This document shows, piece after piece, positions 51,455 to 59,502 of a stretch of DNA of 64,000 nt. The stretch's first letter is position 1; the number at the start of each line of letters is the position of its first letter. The DNA lies in contig CAWBFN010000002.1 in the NCBI GenBank assembly GCA_963788125.1, forward strand, positions 806,001 to 870,000, written 5' to 3'. Below the pieces are notes generated by a model, which saw only the letters and a list, made by a program, of their open reading frames with translations, was not told where the DNA came from and searched no databases. Origin of the DNA: Bog-473 sp963788125 (GTDB lineage: Bacteria > Actinomycetota > Acidimicrobiia > Acidimicrobiales > RAAP-2). A program made the position numbers and the translations under genes.

Positions 51455-51588
51455 CTTCGCACCCCTCCCGAAATGGGCCTACTCGGCGCCCTGATCCTAC
51501 TCAGCCGCCACGGCGAGGCTGGGGGGCGGGCCGGCGGTCACCGCCCGCCACCGCCCGGTGCTCACCCCGGCACGTTCCCGTTCGCTGT

Positions 51589-51617
51589 TGTACCGATTGG
51601 TCCAATACAATCCCGGT
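51589..51617 (+). promoter_or_regulatory. operator site A with adjoining -10 box
   Basis: TGTACCGATTGGTCCA (51589-51604) is a 16-bp imperfect palindrome, followed by A, the -10 box TACAAT (51606-51611), six bases, then ATG at 51618. This layout implies a leaderless mRNA repressed by a protein bound upstream of the -10. The same layout occurs at site C. On a larger scale TTGTA...TACAA arms (51588-51610) also surround the site. Confidence 0.75.
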
Positions 51618-52766
51618 ATGGACTTCTCGCTCACCGAGTCGGAGCGCGATCTCGTCGGGCTCTGCCGCGAGTTCGCGCAGAAGGAGATCGCGCCACGGGC
51701 GCCTCTGGCGTGGGAGGAGGCGCGGTGTCCAACCGACCTGCTCCGTGAGATGGGCGGGTTGGGCCTGCTCGGCATGCTGATTCCTGAGGAGTGGGGCGGG
51801 ATCGGCATGTCCACGGTCGGTTTTGTCGCGGCGATGGAGCAGATCGGCGTGGCGGACCAGTCGGTTGCCGCGGCATGGCAGGCTCACGTGACCATCGGTT
51901 CGCTGCCGCTCTATCTGTTCGGCAGCGACGAACAGCGAGAGCGTTGGCTGAGGCCGTTGGCCGAGGGCCGCGTCCTCGGCGCGTTCGGGCTGACCGAACC
52001 CGACGCCGGTTCCGATGCTCGCGGGATCCGCACCCGGGCGGAACGCCACGAGGGTGGCTGGCTGATCAACGGCCGCAAGACCTTCATCTCCAATGCCGGC
52101 ACGGACATGTCCTTCGGGGTGACGCTGCTGGCCTCTACCGATTCGGCCGGGGCAAAGGGGCCGAGGTTTGCCAGTTTCATCGTCGAGAAGGACACGCCCG
52201 GGTTCACCATGGGCCCGAAGATGCGCGGGATCGGCTGGCGGGGCCTCGACACCCGCGAGCTGTACTTCGACGACGTCTGGGTTCCCGAGGATCAGCTCGT
52301 CGGCGATCCCGACCTGGGGCTCAGCCAGTTCCTGGGCACGCTCGAGGTCGGGCGCATTTCGATCGCCGCCTTGTCGCTCAGCCTGACCCAGGCCGTGCTG
52401 GACATGGCGACCGACTACGCCAAACAACGTGTGCAGTTCGGGCAGCCGATCTCCAAATTCCAGGCGGTGCAGTTCAAGCTGGCCGACATGGCCACCGAGT
52501 TGGAGGCGGCGCGCTGGCTCACCTACCGCGCCGCCTTCCTGCGCGACACCGGGAAACCCTTCCTCAAGGAGGCGTCGATGGCGAAGCTGAAGGCCAGTCG
52601 CGTGGCCACGTGGGCAGCATCGGAGGCCGTCCAGATCCACGGCGGCCTCGGGTACATGCTCGAGTCACCGGTTGCCCGCTTCTACTGCGACTCCAAGGTG
52701 CTCGAGATCGGCGAAGGCACCAACGAGATCCAGCACCTGGTGATCGCTCGTACGCTGGGGTGCTGA
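51618..52766 (+). CDS. acyl-CoA dehydrogenase
   Basis: This 382-residue flavoprotein has FSLTESERDLVGLCREFAQ at the N-terminus, the signature FGLTEPDAGSD, RKTFISNAGTD, and the C-terminal VLEIGEGTNEIQH with the likely catalytic Glu. It introduces the alpha-beta double bond in an acyl-CoA. The ATG at 51618 starts six bases after a -10 box within operator site A, so the mRNA is leaderless; the upstream frame is not used. Its stop and that of the convergent E1 gene lie within an eight-base palindrome (TGAGCTCA). Confidence 0.93.
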   Translation: MDFSLTESERDLVGLCREFAQKEIAPRAPLAWEEARCPTDLLREMGGLGLLGMLIPEEWGGIGMSTVGFVAAMEQIGVADQSVAAAWQAHVTIGSLPLYLFGSDEQRERWLRPLAEGRVLGAFGLTEPDAGSDARGIRTRAERHEGGWLINGRKTFISNAGTDMSFGVTLLASTDSAGAKGPRFASFIVEKDTPGFTMGPKMRGIGWRGLDTRELYFDDVWVPEDQLVGDPDLGLSQFLGTLEVGRISIAALSLSLTQAVLDMATDYAKQRVQFGQPISKFQAVQFKLADMATELEAARWLTYRAAFLRDTGKPFLKEASMAKLKASRVATWAASEAVQIHGGLGYMLESPVARFYCDSKVLEIGEGTNEIQHLVIARTLGC

Positions 52767-52768
52767 GC

Positions 52769-54760
52769 TCACACGGCAGCGAGGCGGCGAATGGCTTCGG
52801 CGACGTCGTCGCGGTCGGGTAGCCACGCGCGTTCGAGGTCGGGGGCGTAGGGAGGGGGGGTCGCCGCGGCGCCGACCCGTTGGATCGGCGCGTCGAGATC
52901 CCAGAACCCTTCGCGGGCAACCGTGGCCGCGATCTCGGCGCCGATGCCGAAGGGGACAACTGCCTCGTGGGCGATCAGGAGCCTGCTCGTCTTGTGGACC
53001 GAGTCCAGTATGGGAGCCATGTCGAGGGGAGCCACCGTTCGAAGGTCGATCACTTCGACCGAGATGCCCTCACCGGACAGGAGCTCGGCGGCGGCGACCG
53101 CCTCGTGGACCATACGTGAGACCGAGACCACGGTGACGTCGGTCCCGGGGCGCACGACTGCGGACCTGCCGATCGGGAGGATGTAGTCGGACGGCGGCTG
53201 CGGCCCCTTCATGCCGTAGAGCAGCCTGTTCTCAATGAAGATCACGGGGTTGGGATCCTGGATCGCGGCGCGGAGCAGGCCGTAGGTGTCGGCCGGTGTC
53301 GAAGGCATGACGACGCTCAGGCCGGGGATGTGCGCCAGCAGCGCCTCGAGGCTCTGCGAGTGCTGGCTCCCCGAGGAGCGGCCGGCGCCGAACTGTGTCC
53401 GCACGGTCAGGGCCATGGTCGCCGTCCCACCGGTCATGAAGGGCATCTTCGCCGCCTGATTGAGAAGCTGGTCGAGGCAGACGCCGACGAAGTCGAGGTA
53501 CATCAGCTCCACCACCGGGCGCATTCCGGCCATCGCCGCGCCAACGCCGAGACCGATGATCGCGGTCTCCGAGATGGGAGTGTCGCGGACGCGATCACCG
53601 AATTGGTCATGGAGCCCTCGCGTCAGCCCGAACACGTTGCCGCCGGCGGCGACGTCAATGCCGGCAACGAACACGCGGTCGTCGCCGGCGAGCTCGACTT
53701 CGAGGGCCGTGCGCACCGCGTCCATCGTGCGGAAGACGGGGGCGTCCTGGTCCGGTGGCTGCGGCTCGGCGCGGACAGGTCTCGGACGGAGGACGTAGTC
53801 GCTCAGCGTGGATGGCGCCGGGCTTGCGAGCTTCCGGGCTGCGTCGACGGCCTCGTCGAGCTGGTGCGAGACCGATGACGCCAACGAGCTGATGATGTCG
53901 TCGCTCACGCCTGCCGATCGGAGCCGGCGGGCGTGGACGAGGAGGGGGTCCCTCGCTTCCCAGGTCTGGACCTCGTCGGGTGTTCGGTACCGCTGTGGGT
54001 CGCCCTCGTAGTGGCCGTGCCACCGGTAGGTGGCTGCCTCAATGACGGCGGGACCGCGTCCGACCCGTACGGCCTGCACCACTTCGTCCATGATGGTGGC
54101 CGTTGCCTCGACGTCGTTGCCGTCCACCGCGAAGAAGTCGACTCCGTACCCGGCGGCCCGCTGCTCGAGCGGCGCTGCAGACTGGGTCGACGCGGGCGAG
54201 AACTCCGCGTACCCGTTGTTCTCGCAGAGAAAGATCACCGGCAGCCGCCAGACGGCAGCGAGGTTCATCGCCTCGTGGAAGGCGCCATGGGCGACCGCTC
54301 CGTCGCCGAAGAACGCCACCGCCACGCTCCCGTCGTCCCGGAGCTGCGCCGCCGTAGCCGCCCCCGCAGCGATCGGCAGCCCGGCGGCCACGATCCCGTT
54401 CGCGCCGAAGATCCCGATGCTCGGGTCGGCGATGTGCATGGAGCCCCCGCGGCCCCGATTGGTGCCCTCCTCCTTGCCCATCAGCTCGGCGAACATACCG
54501 AGGGGGTCGAGGCCCTTGGCCAGGCAGTGGCCGTGACCCCGGTGGGTGGACGTGATGACGTCCGAGGGGCGAAGCGGCCAGCACGCGCCCACGGCCGTGG
54601 CTTCCTGCCCGATCGACAGGTGCACGAAGCCCGGCACCTCGCCGTCGCGATAGAGCGTGGACACCCGCTCCTCGAACCCTCTGATCAGCAACATCCGCCG
54701 GTGCATCTCGACGAGGTCGGCGTTCGAGAACGGGGGAGAGGAGGATGGGCCGACGTCCAC
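52769..54760 (-). CDS. 2-oxoacid dehydrogenase E1 component, alpha-beta fusion
   Basis: This protein of about 663 residues joins the E1 alpha and beta subunits. Alpha (to ~residue 320) has HLSIGQEATAVG, the TPP-binding FGDGAVAHGAFHEAMNLAA and NNGYAEFSP. Beta begins near residue 345 with MDAVRTALEVELAGDDRVF and contains VAAGGNVFGLTRGLH. Fused E1s act in branched-chain or acetoin-type 2-oxoacid dehydrogenase systems. No E2 or E3 genes are adjacent. The start is taken as GTG 54760, just before the usual N-terminal DLVEMHRRMLLIRGFEERV. Operator site B lies between it and the divergent SDR. Confidence 0.85.
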   Translation of the reverse strand: MDVGPSSSPPFSNADLVEMHRRMLLIRGFEERVSTLYRDGEVPGFVHLSIGQEATAVGACWPLRPSDVITSTHRGHGHCLAKGLDPLGMFAELMGKEEGTNRGRGGSMHIADPSIGIFGANGIVAAGLPIAAGAATAAQLRDDGSVAVAFFGDGAVAHGAFHEAMNLAAVWRLPVIFLCENNGYAEFSPASTQSAAPLEQRAAGYGVDFFAVDGNDVEATATIMDEVVQAVRVGRGPAVIEAATYRWHGHYEGDPQRYRTPDEVQTWEARDPLLVHARRLRSAGVSDDIISSLASSVSHQLDEAVDAARKLASPAPSTLSDYVLRPRPVRAEPQPPDQDAPVFRTMDAVRTALEVELAGDDRVFVAGIDVAAGGNVFGLTRGLHDQFGDRVRDTPISETAIIGLGVGAAMAGMRPVVELMYLDFVGVCLDQLLNQAAKMPFMTGGTATMALTVRTQFGAGRSSGSQHSQSLEALLAHIPGLSVVMPSTPADTYGLLRAAIQDPNPVIFIENRLLYGMKGPQPPSDYILPIGRSAVVRPGTDVTVVSVSRMVHEAVAAAELLSGEGISVEVIDLRTVAPLDMAPILDSVHKTSRLLIAHEAVVPFGIGAEIAATVAREGFWDLDAPIQRVGAAATPPPYAPDLERAWLPDRDDVAEAIRRLAAV

Positions 54761-54771
54761 GAACGGTGTAC

Positions 54772-54787
54772 TGTACTGGTCGGTACA
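54772..54787. promoter_or_regulatory. operator site B
   Basis: TGTACTGGTCGGTACA is a 16-bp palindrome, identical to site D. It overlaps TGTACT (54767-54772), a possible -10 for the SDR gene at 54805, and lies 12 bases outside the GTG of the divergent E1 gene, so it can control both units. Confidence 0.75.
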
Positions 54788-54804
54788 AGAGATGGAAAGG
54801 GCCA

Positions 54805-55584
54805 ATGGCCGAACAGATTGAGATTCCCGACTTTTTCCCCGCCGCGGGGGACGTGACGGGGAAGCGGGTCGTGCTCACCGGCGCCGGCCGGGGGCTCGGT
54901 GAGTTGCTCGCTCACGCGTTCTCACATAGCGGCGCACGGGTGGCTCTGGTGGCCCGTACGGAGAGCGAGATCAAGGCCGTCGCCGGCGCGCTTCCCGGTC
55001 CCTCCCTCGTCGTGAGCGGTGACGTGACCGACGCGGAGTTCAACGAAGCGGTGGCCGACGCCGCCGTGGCCGAATGGGGAGGCGTCGACGTCTGGATCTG
55101 TAACGCCGGGATCTCGCCCATCGTGGCCGGACCGCGCAAGACCGATCCGGCGGTCTGGCGCCAGGTTCTCGAGGTGAACCTCACCGGGGCGTTCCTCGGA
55201 GCCCGTGCCGCGGCACGGGTGATGGGCGAAGGCGGGCGACTGATCTTCACCGGCTCGGTGCTGGGGGAGCGGCCGCGGGTGGGGCTCGCCGCCTACAGCG
55301 CATCCAAGGCCGGGCTGGTGGGCATGGCCAAGGGCCTGGCGTTGGACCTGGCGCCTTCGGGTATCACCGTGAACGTCGTCGCTCCGGGGTGGTTCGATTC
55401 GCCGCTGGCCAACGGATGGAAGAACAACCCGAAGGTCTCGGCCGGGATCCTCGGTCACACGGCGCAACAGCGGTGGGGAAATCCCACCGATCTGGCCGGC
55501 GCATACCAGTTCCTGGCGTCGGACGCGTCGGCGTTCATCACCGGGACCGTGCTCAGCGTCGACGGCGGATACCTGCTGGTATGA
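54805..55584 (+). CDS. short-chain dehydrogenase/reductase
   Basis: This 259-residue classical SDR has VVLTGAGRGLG, the NAG motif (CNAGIS) and the catalytic YSASK; its end is GTVLSVDGGYLLV. GGAAAGG precedes the ATG. It is the first gene of a two-SDR unit behind operator site B and is divergent from the E1 gene. Oxidation of an alcohol, such as a hydroxyacyl-CoA or a ring alcohol, to a ketone is the expected role; substrate unknown. Confidence 0.88.
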   Translation: MAEQIEIPDFFPAAGDVTGKRVVLTGAGRGLGELLAHAFSHSGARVALVARTESEIKAVAGALPGPSLVVSGDVTDAEFNEAVADAAVAEWGGVDVWICNAGISPIVAGPRKTDPAVWRQVLEVNLTGAFLGARAAARVMGEGGRLIFTGSVLGERPRVGLAAYSASKAGLVGMAKGLALDLAPSGITVNVVAPGWFDSPLANGWKNNPKVSAGILGHTAQQRWGNPTDLAGAYQFLASDASAFITGTVLSVDGGYLLV

Positions 55585-55621
55585 CCGTGGAGCACGCCCG
55601 TCCTGGGTATCGGCGCGGAGC

Positions 55622-56368
55622 ATGACGGAGGTGCGGCGGGTGGTAGCGATCACCGGGGCGGGAGGATCCCTCGGCGCGGCGGTCTCCCGCCAGCTCGCCG
55701 GCGAGCCCGGCACCGATCTGGTGTTGAGCGATGTCAGCGCGCCCTCTCTCGAGGGGACGCTGGGCGGCCTGCCCGAGGGCGGTGGATCGGTCGAGACGGT
55801 TCTGGCGGATGTGAGCGATTTCGCCCAGGTCGAAGCGGTGGTCGAGCTGGCGGTGGAGCGGTTCGGCCGCCTCGACGTGTTGATCAGCAACGCCGGGGTG
55901 ATCTCTCCGAATGGTCGCATCCACAATCTGACGACCGAGGACTGGGAACGTGCCTTCCGCATCAACCTGCTCGGTGCCGTCAACGGCATCAGGGCGGCGG
56001 TGTCCGTCATGCGCGGGCAGCGGTCGGGCTCCATCGTCCTGACGGCATCGGTCGCCGGCCTGACGGCGTGGACGCACGCCGCCCCGTACTGTGCGACCAA
56101 GGCCGCGGTGATCCAACTGGCGAAGGTCGCAGCTGTCGAGTATGCGCGCGATGGCATCCGCGTCAACTGCGTGTGCCCGGGGACCTTCCTCTCGGCGATC
56201 CATGAAGGGCTCCCGCCCGAGGCGATCGATGCCATGGCGGCCCGGCATCCGCTGGGGCTGGGGTCCGTCGACGACCTGGTCGGGGCCTACTCGTATCTCG
56301 CCGGTGACGCGTCGCGGTGGACGACCGGTTCGGCGATGGTCGTCGACGGTGGTTACTCGGCTCCCTGA
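55622..56368 (+). CDS. short-chain dehydrogenase/reductase
   Basis: This 248-residue classical SDR has VVAITGAGGSLG, SNAGVI and the catalytic PYCATK; the end GSAMVVDGGYSAP is typical. An Asp at the end of the second strand (VLSDVSA) favours NAD. It lies 37 bases after the preceding SDR and is probably co-transcribed from operator site B. It converges on the TetR gene, with only 12 bases between stops. Confidence 0.88.
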   Translation: MTEVRRVVAITGAGGSLGAAVSRQLAGEPGTDLVLSDVSAPSLEGTLGGLPEGGGSVETVLADVSDFAQVEAVVELAVERFGRLDVLISNAGVISPNGRIHNLTTEDWERAFRINLLGAVNGIRAAVSVMRGQRSGSIVLTASVAGLTAWTHAAPYCATKAAVIQLAKVAAVEYARDGIRVNCVCPGTFLSAIHEGLPPEAIDAMAARHPLGLGSVDDLVGAYSYLAGDASRWTTGSAMVVDGGYSAP

Positions 56369-56380
56369 GGGCCGTTGCCG

Positions 56381-57004
56381 CTACTGCGCATTCGGGCGTC
56401 CGATCCCCCGGAGGAAGATGTCAGCGAAGGGTCTCGCCACCTCGCGGGCCGACAGGCGCCCGTCCGCCTTCAGCCACAGGTACGTGTAGTTGTGCATGCC
56501 GAGCCAGGCCAGGGCGGTCAACCTCGGGTCGACGTCGCGGAACTCGCCGCAGTCGACGCCGGCCTGGAGAACCACCTCCACCCTTCGCTCGTACTCCCGC
56601 CGCCGTCCGCGGAACTGTTCGGCGCGCTCGCCGGTGAGCGCCGGGAACTCGTGGAGGAAGACCCAGACATGATCGGGGTAACGGGCGATGACGTCGAGCA
56701 GCTCGTCCCCGAGCATCTGCAGCTGCTCCGAGGGCGAACCCCCAGCGCGGACGACGCGATCGGCGCTGAGCATCACCTCGTCCATCACGCGATCGTGTAC
56801 GGCGGCGAGGAGCTGCTCCTTCGAGCCGATGTAGTGGTAGAGGGCGCCCTTACCGAGATCGTTGGCCGTACAGAGCTCGGTGATCCCCGTGGCGTGGTAG
56901 CCGCTCCGGGCGAAGACGCCGGCCGAGGTATCGATGATCGCCTGGCGGCGCGCTTGCCACTTCGAGCTTCGTCGAGGCTCGTCGCTCGCTTCACCAGGCC
57001 GCAT
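56381..57004 (-). CDS. TetR family regulator (KstR2-like), candidate regulon regulator
   Basis: This 207-residue TetR protein has the recognition region GITELCTANDLGKGALYHYIGSKEQLLA and the long C-terminal domain with RRREYERRVEVVLQAGVD and DPRLTALAWLGMHNYTYLWLK, typical of the KstR2-type (TetR_C) group that controls steroid/alicyclic catabolism in actinobacteria. The ATG at 57004 has GAGGAGAA upstream; an open frame continues upward without similarity. It is divergent from the TauD gene with operator site C between them, making it the best candidate to bind the TGTACYGRTCGGTMCA sites. Confidence 0.88.
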   Translation of the reverse strand: MRPGEASDEPRRSSKWQARRQAIIDTSAGVFARSGYHATGITELCTANDLGKGALYHYIGSKEQLLAAVHDRVMDEVMLSADRVVRAGGSPSEQLQMLGDELLDVIARYPDHVWVFLHEFPALTGERAEQFRGRRREYERRVEVVLQAGVDCGEFRDVDPRLTALAWLGMHNYTYLWLKADGRLSAREVARPFADIFLRGIGRPNAQ

Positions 57005-57182
57005 CAGATTCTCCTCACCCAAGTCCCGACACTGTCCCGCTGGCGCGGCGCCGAGCCACACCGCTGGAGCAACGTCGGTGGGGGCCTCGAGCGCCGTCGG
57101 CACACCCGCCCGCGAACGATCCTCCCTGGTCGGTAGCGTACATGCTCGGCTGTAGCCCGTCGGTGTGGATCAGCGCTAGCGG

Positions 57183-57211
57183 TGTACCGGTCGGTCCAAT
57201 AGGATGAAGTC
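57183..57211 (+). promoter_or_regulatory. operator site C with adjoining -10 box
   Basis: TGTACCGGTCGGTCCA (57183-57198) is followed by A, the -10 box TAGGAT (57200-57205), six bases and ATG at 57212. This spacing is identical to site A. The site lies 179 bases upstream of the divergent TetR start, with a weaker ten-of-sixteen match (57123-57138) nearer to it. Confidence 0.75.
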
Positions 57212-58045
57212 ATGATGGATGTGCTCGCCACGAAGAAGTTGACCGCCGCTGTCGGGGCCGAGGTCGTCGAGATCGACCGCGACCGCTTGCTGCACGATCC
57301 GGCGGTGCCCGACGCGGTGCAGGAGGCGCTCGAAGAGCACGGTGTCCTCCTGTTCCGCGAGATCGGCCTGGACGACGAAGAGCTGGTGGCGTTCGGGCGC
57401 AGCCTCGGCGACCTCGTGGCCCGACCGGGGCATCCCATTCCGGAGATCACCGTCATCACCCAGGGCCCCGACAACCACCTGGCCGAGTACTTCAAGGGGA
57501 ACCTGCTGTGGCATATCGACGGCGCGCAGGACGAGACTCCGTGCAAGGCGGGGATACTCAGTGCCCGGGTGATCTCGTCGGACGACGGCGGCACGGAGTT
57601 CGCCAGCACCTACGCCGCCTACGACGACCTCACCGAGGAGGAGAAGGTGCAGTTCACCGGGCTCCGGGTCATCCACACACTTGAGGCGACGCTGCGTCCC
57701 GTCTACCCGGACCCAACCCCGGAACAGGTCGCCGACTGGCGAAGCCGTGGCCCGGGCAAGGAGCACCCGCTCGTGTGGAAGCACCGGTCCGGGCGCAGTT
57801 CCCTCGTGCTGGGTACCCACGCCGACCGCATTGTGGGCATGGATGCCGAAGAGGGTCATGAGCTCCTTGCCGAGCTGTTGCGCCGCGCCACGCGACCCGA
57901 GCGTGTGGTTCGGCACGACTGGACGGTCGGCGACGTGGTCCTCTGGGACAATACGGGGGTGTTGCACCGGGTCACTGATTACAACCCGGCCTCGCGGCGC
58001 GAGCTGCACCGGGTGACGGTCGACGGCGAGGAGCCCATCCGGTGA
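57212..58045 (+). CDS. TauD/TfdA-family 2-oxoglutarate-dependent dioxygenase
   Basis: This 277-residue Fe(II)/2-oxoglutarate oxygenase has the facial triad HID motif in LLWHIDGAQDE near residue 99 and the distal His in WDNTGVLHRVTDYNP near residue 250, followed by the 2-oxoglutarate-binding Arg in SRRELHRVTV. It uses 2-oxoglutarate and O2 to hydroxylate an alkyl or ring carbon, or to cleave an ether or sulfonate bond. The first of two ATGs is used; it lies six bases after the -10 box of site C. Confidence 0.88.
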   Translation: MMDVLATKKLTAAVGAEVVEIDRDRLLHDPAVPDAVQEALEEHGVLLFREIGLDDEELVAFGRSLGDLVARPGHPIPEITVITQGPDNHLAEYFKGNLLWHIDGAQDETPCKAGILSARVISSDDGGTEFASTYAAYDDLTEEEKVQFTGLRVIHTLEATLRPVYPDPTPEQVADWRSRGPGKEHPLVWKHRSGRSSLVLGTHADRIVGMDAEEGHELLAELLRRATRPERVVRHDWTVGDVVLWDNTGVLHRVTDYNPASRRELHRVTVDGEEPIR

Positions 58046-58091
58046 ACTCGAGGTGTCGAGGACCCCGACGGAGGGTGGGCCGAACCTCGAC

Positions 58092-58451
58092 ATGATCAAG
58101 ATCGTCGCCCTGATCAAGCGCCGCCCAGACGTGACACTCGAACAGTTCTGCGAGTACTACGAGCACCGTCACGCTCCGCTGTTCCACCGCTCCATCCCGC
58201 CCGAGGTCGCGGACGCGATCACCCACTACGTGCAGAACCACGCTCTACGGCTCGGAAGCAGCACGACCGATCCGCCCTACGACTGCGTCACGGAGATCGG
58301 CTTCCGGGACGTTGCCGGGATGGAGCTGTGGTCGAGCTGGTACCTCGGTGACGAAGGCAAGGTGTTGCGGGACGACGAGGAGACCTTCATGGACCCTCTC
58401 CAGCGGGTCGTGGTGGTCGCCGACGAGCGCAACATCGGAGTCGTCCGCTGA
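58092..58451 (+). CDS. EthD domain protein
   Basis: This protein of about 119 residues begins MIKIVALIKRRPDVTLEQFCEYYEHRHAPLF, the standard EthD opening with the conserved HRHAP region, and has a central beta part ending VVVVADERNIG. EthD proteins are small dimeric alpha-beta barrels that accompany oxygenases and P450s, often of unknown role. An in-frame GTG at 58053 is an alternative start. It lies 46 bases after the TauD gene and is probably in the same transcript. Confidence 0.82.
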   Translation: MIKIVALIKRRPDVTLEQFCEYYEHRHAPLFHRSIPPEVADAITHYVQNHALRLGSSTTDPPYDCVTEIGFRDVAGMELWSSWYLGDEGKVLRDDEETFMDPLQRVVVVADERNIGVVR

Positions 58452-58590
58452 CGTTGGCGGAACCCTCCCGAGAGATCTAACCTCCGTACCTGGGCGACCT
58501 GCGGATCCATGGTCGTGGCTGAGCCGTTCGGCACGGTGGTCGTCCGGCCCGGGCGCTGCTCTTCCGGCCTCGAGTCGGTGCTGTGTATAG

Positions 58591-58606
58591 TGTACTGGTC
58601 GGTACA
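58591..58606 (+). promoter_or_regulatory. operator site D with TATAGT box
   Basis: TGTACTGGTCGGTACA is identical to site B. A TATAGT -10-like box (58586-58591) adjoins it. It lies 27 bases before the GTG of the crotonase-P450-ferredoxin operon, with a GGGGGACGG ribosome binding site in between. Confidence 0.75.
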
Positions 58607-58632
58607 AACGTCATACTTTTGAAGGGGGACGG

Positions 58633-59487
58633 GTGGTCAAGCGGACGCGGTACGCGGAGTGGAAGGACAGCTACAAGCACTACAAGTTCGAGCTGAGCCC
58701 GGAGGGGATCCTGCTCATGCAGTGCCACACCGATGGTGGTCCGCTCCAGTGGATGTGGGAGTCGCACGACCGCATGTCCGACGCCTTTGCCGACATAGCC
58801 GGCGACCGTGACGGCATCAGGTGCGTCATCCACACCGGTACGGGCGACTCCTACAACGCCCTGTGGGGGAAGCCCGTGACGGAGGACGAGACTCCGCTCT
58901 ACCACGCCTACGGCGATGCCGAGGGCGTGGAGATCATAGATGAGAAGTCCTGGTTCGGCCGTATGATCATTGAGAACCTTCTCGCCATCAACGTCCCCGT
59001 GATCGCTGCGGTCAACGGCCCCTGCACCATGCACTCCGAGGTGCCCGTGCTCATGGACATCGTCCTTGCCTCGGAGGACACCTACTTCCAGGACCTCTCG
59101 CACTACCCGCGGGGCATGGTGCCCGGAGACGGCCAGCACGTCGTCTGGGACGCCTTGGTCGGTCCCAGCCGGTCGCGCTACTTCCTATTCATGGGCCACA
59201 AGTTGACGGCCCAGGAAGCCAAGGAGTGGGGCGTCGTCCACGAGGTGCTTCCCAAGGAGCAGCTCCTCGACCGGGCGTGGGAGATCGCGCGGGAGATCGT
59301 CAAGCGTCCCCCTATTGTGAACCGCAACACGAAGTACGTCCTGACCCAGAGTTTGCGGCGGGCCTTCTTGAACGAGCTGCACCACGGCCTTCAGGCCGAG
59401 ATGTGGGGACAGCGCCAGTTCTTCCCCTTTGGCGCCGGCATGCAGGGGCTCGACCGCCCGTGGGACCAGAAGCCCTGGTCCGACTGA
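58633..59487 (+). CDS. crotonase superfamily, 6-oxocamphor hydrolase-like
   Basis: This 284-residue crotonase-fold protein has the active-site pattern of 6-oxocamphor hydrolase: His134 (CTMHSE), His157 (DLSHYPR) and Asp166 (VPGDGQHVVW), spaced 23 and 9 as in His122/His145/Asp154 of the known enzyme. The following RSRYFLFMGHKLTAQEA also matches. It would cleave a cyclic beta-diketone hydrolytically (retro-Claisen). AAGGGGGACGG precedes the GTG start. It heads the operon controlled by site D and is a paralogue of the gene at 18813. Confidence 0.8.
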   Translation: MVKRTRYAEWKDSYKHYKFELSPEGILLMQCHTDGGPLQWMWESHDRMSDAFADIAGDRDGIRCVIHTGTGDSYNALWGKPVTEDETPLYHAYGDAEGVEIIDEKSWFGRMIIENLLAINVPVIAAVNGPCTMHSEVPVLMDIVLASEDTYFQDLSHYPRGMVPGDGQHVVWDALVGPSRSRYFLFMGHKLTAQEAKEWGVVHEVLPKEQLLDRAWEIAREIVKRPPIVNRNTKYVLTQSLRRAFLNELHHGLQAEMWGQRQFFPFGAGMQGLDRPWDQKPWSD

Positions 59488-59502
59488 AGCAGGAGGAAGT
59501 CG

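Noticed and set aside
57123..57138. Half-site CTGGTCGGTA upstream of the TetR gene
   Set aside because: Only 10 of 16 positions match and the outer arms are absent; kept as a possible weak autoregulatory site but not called.
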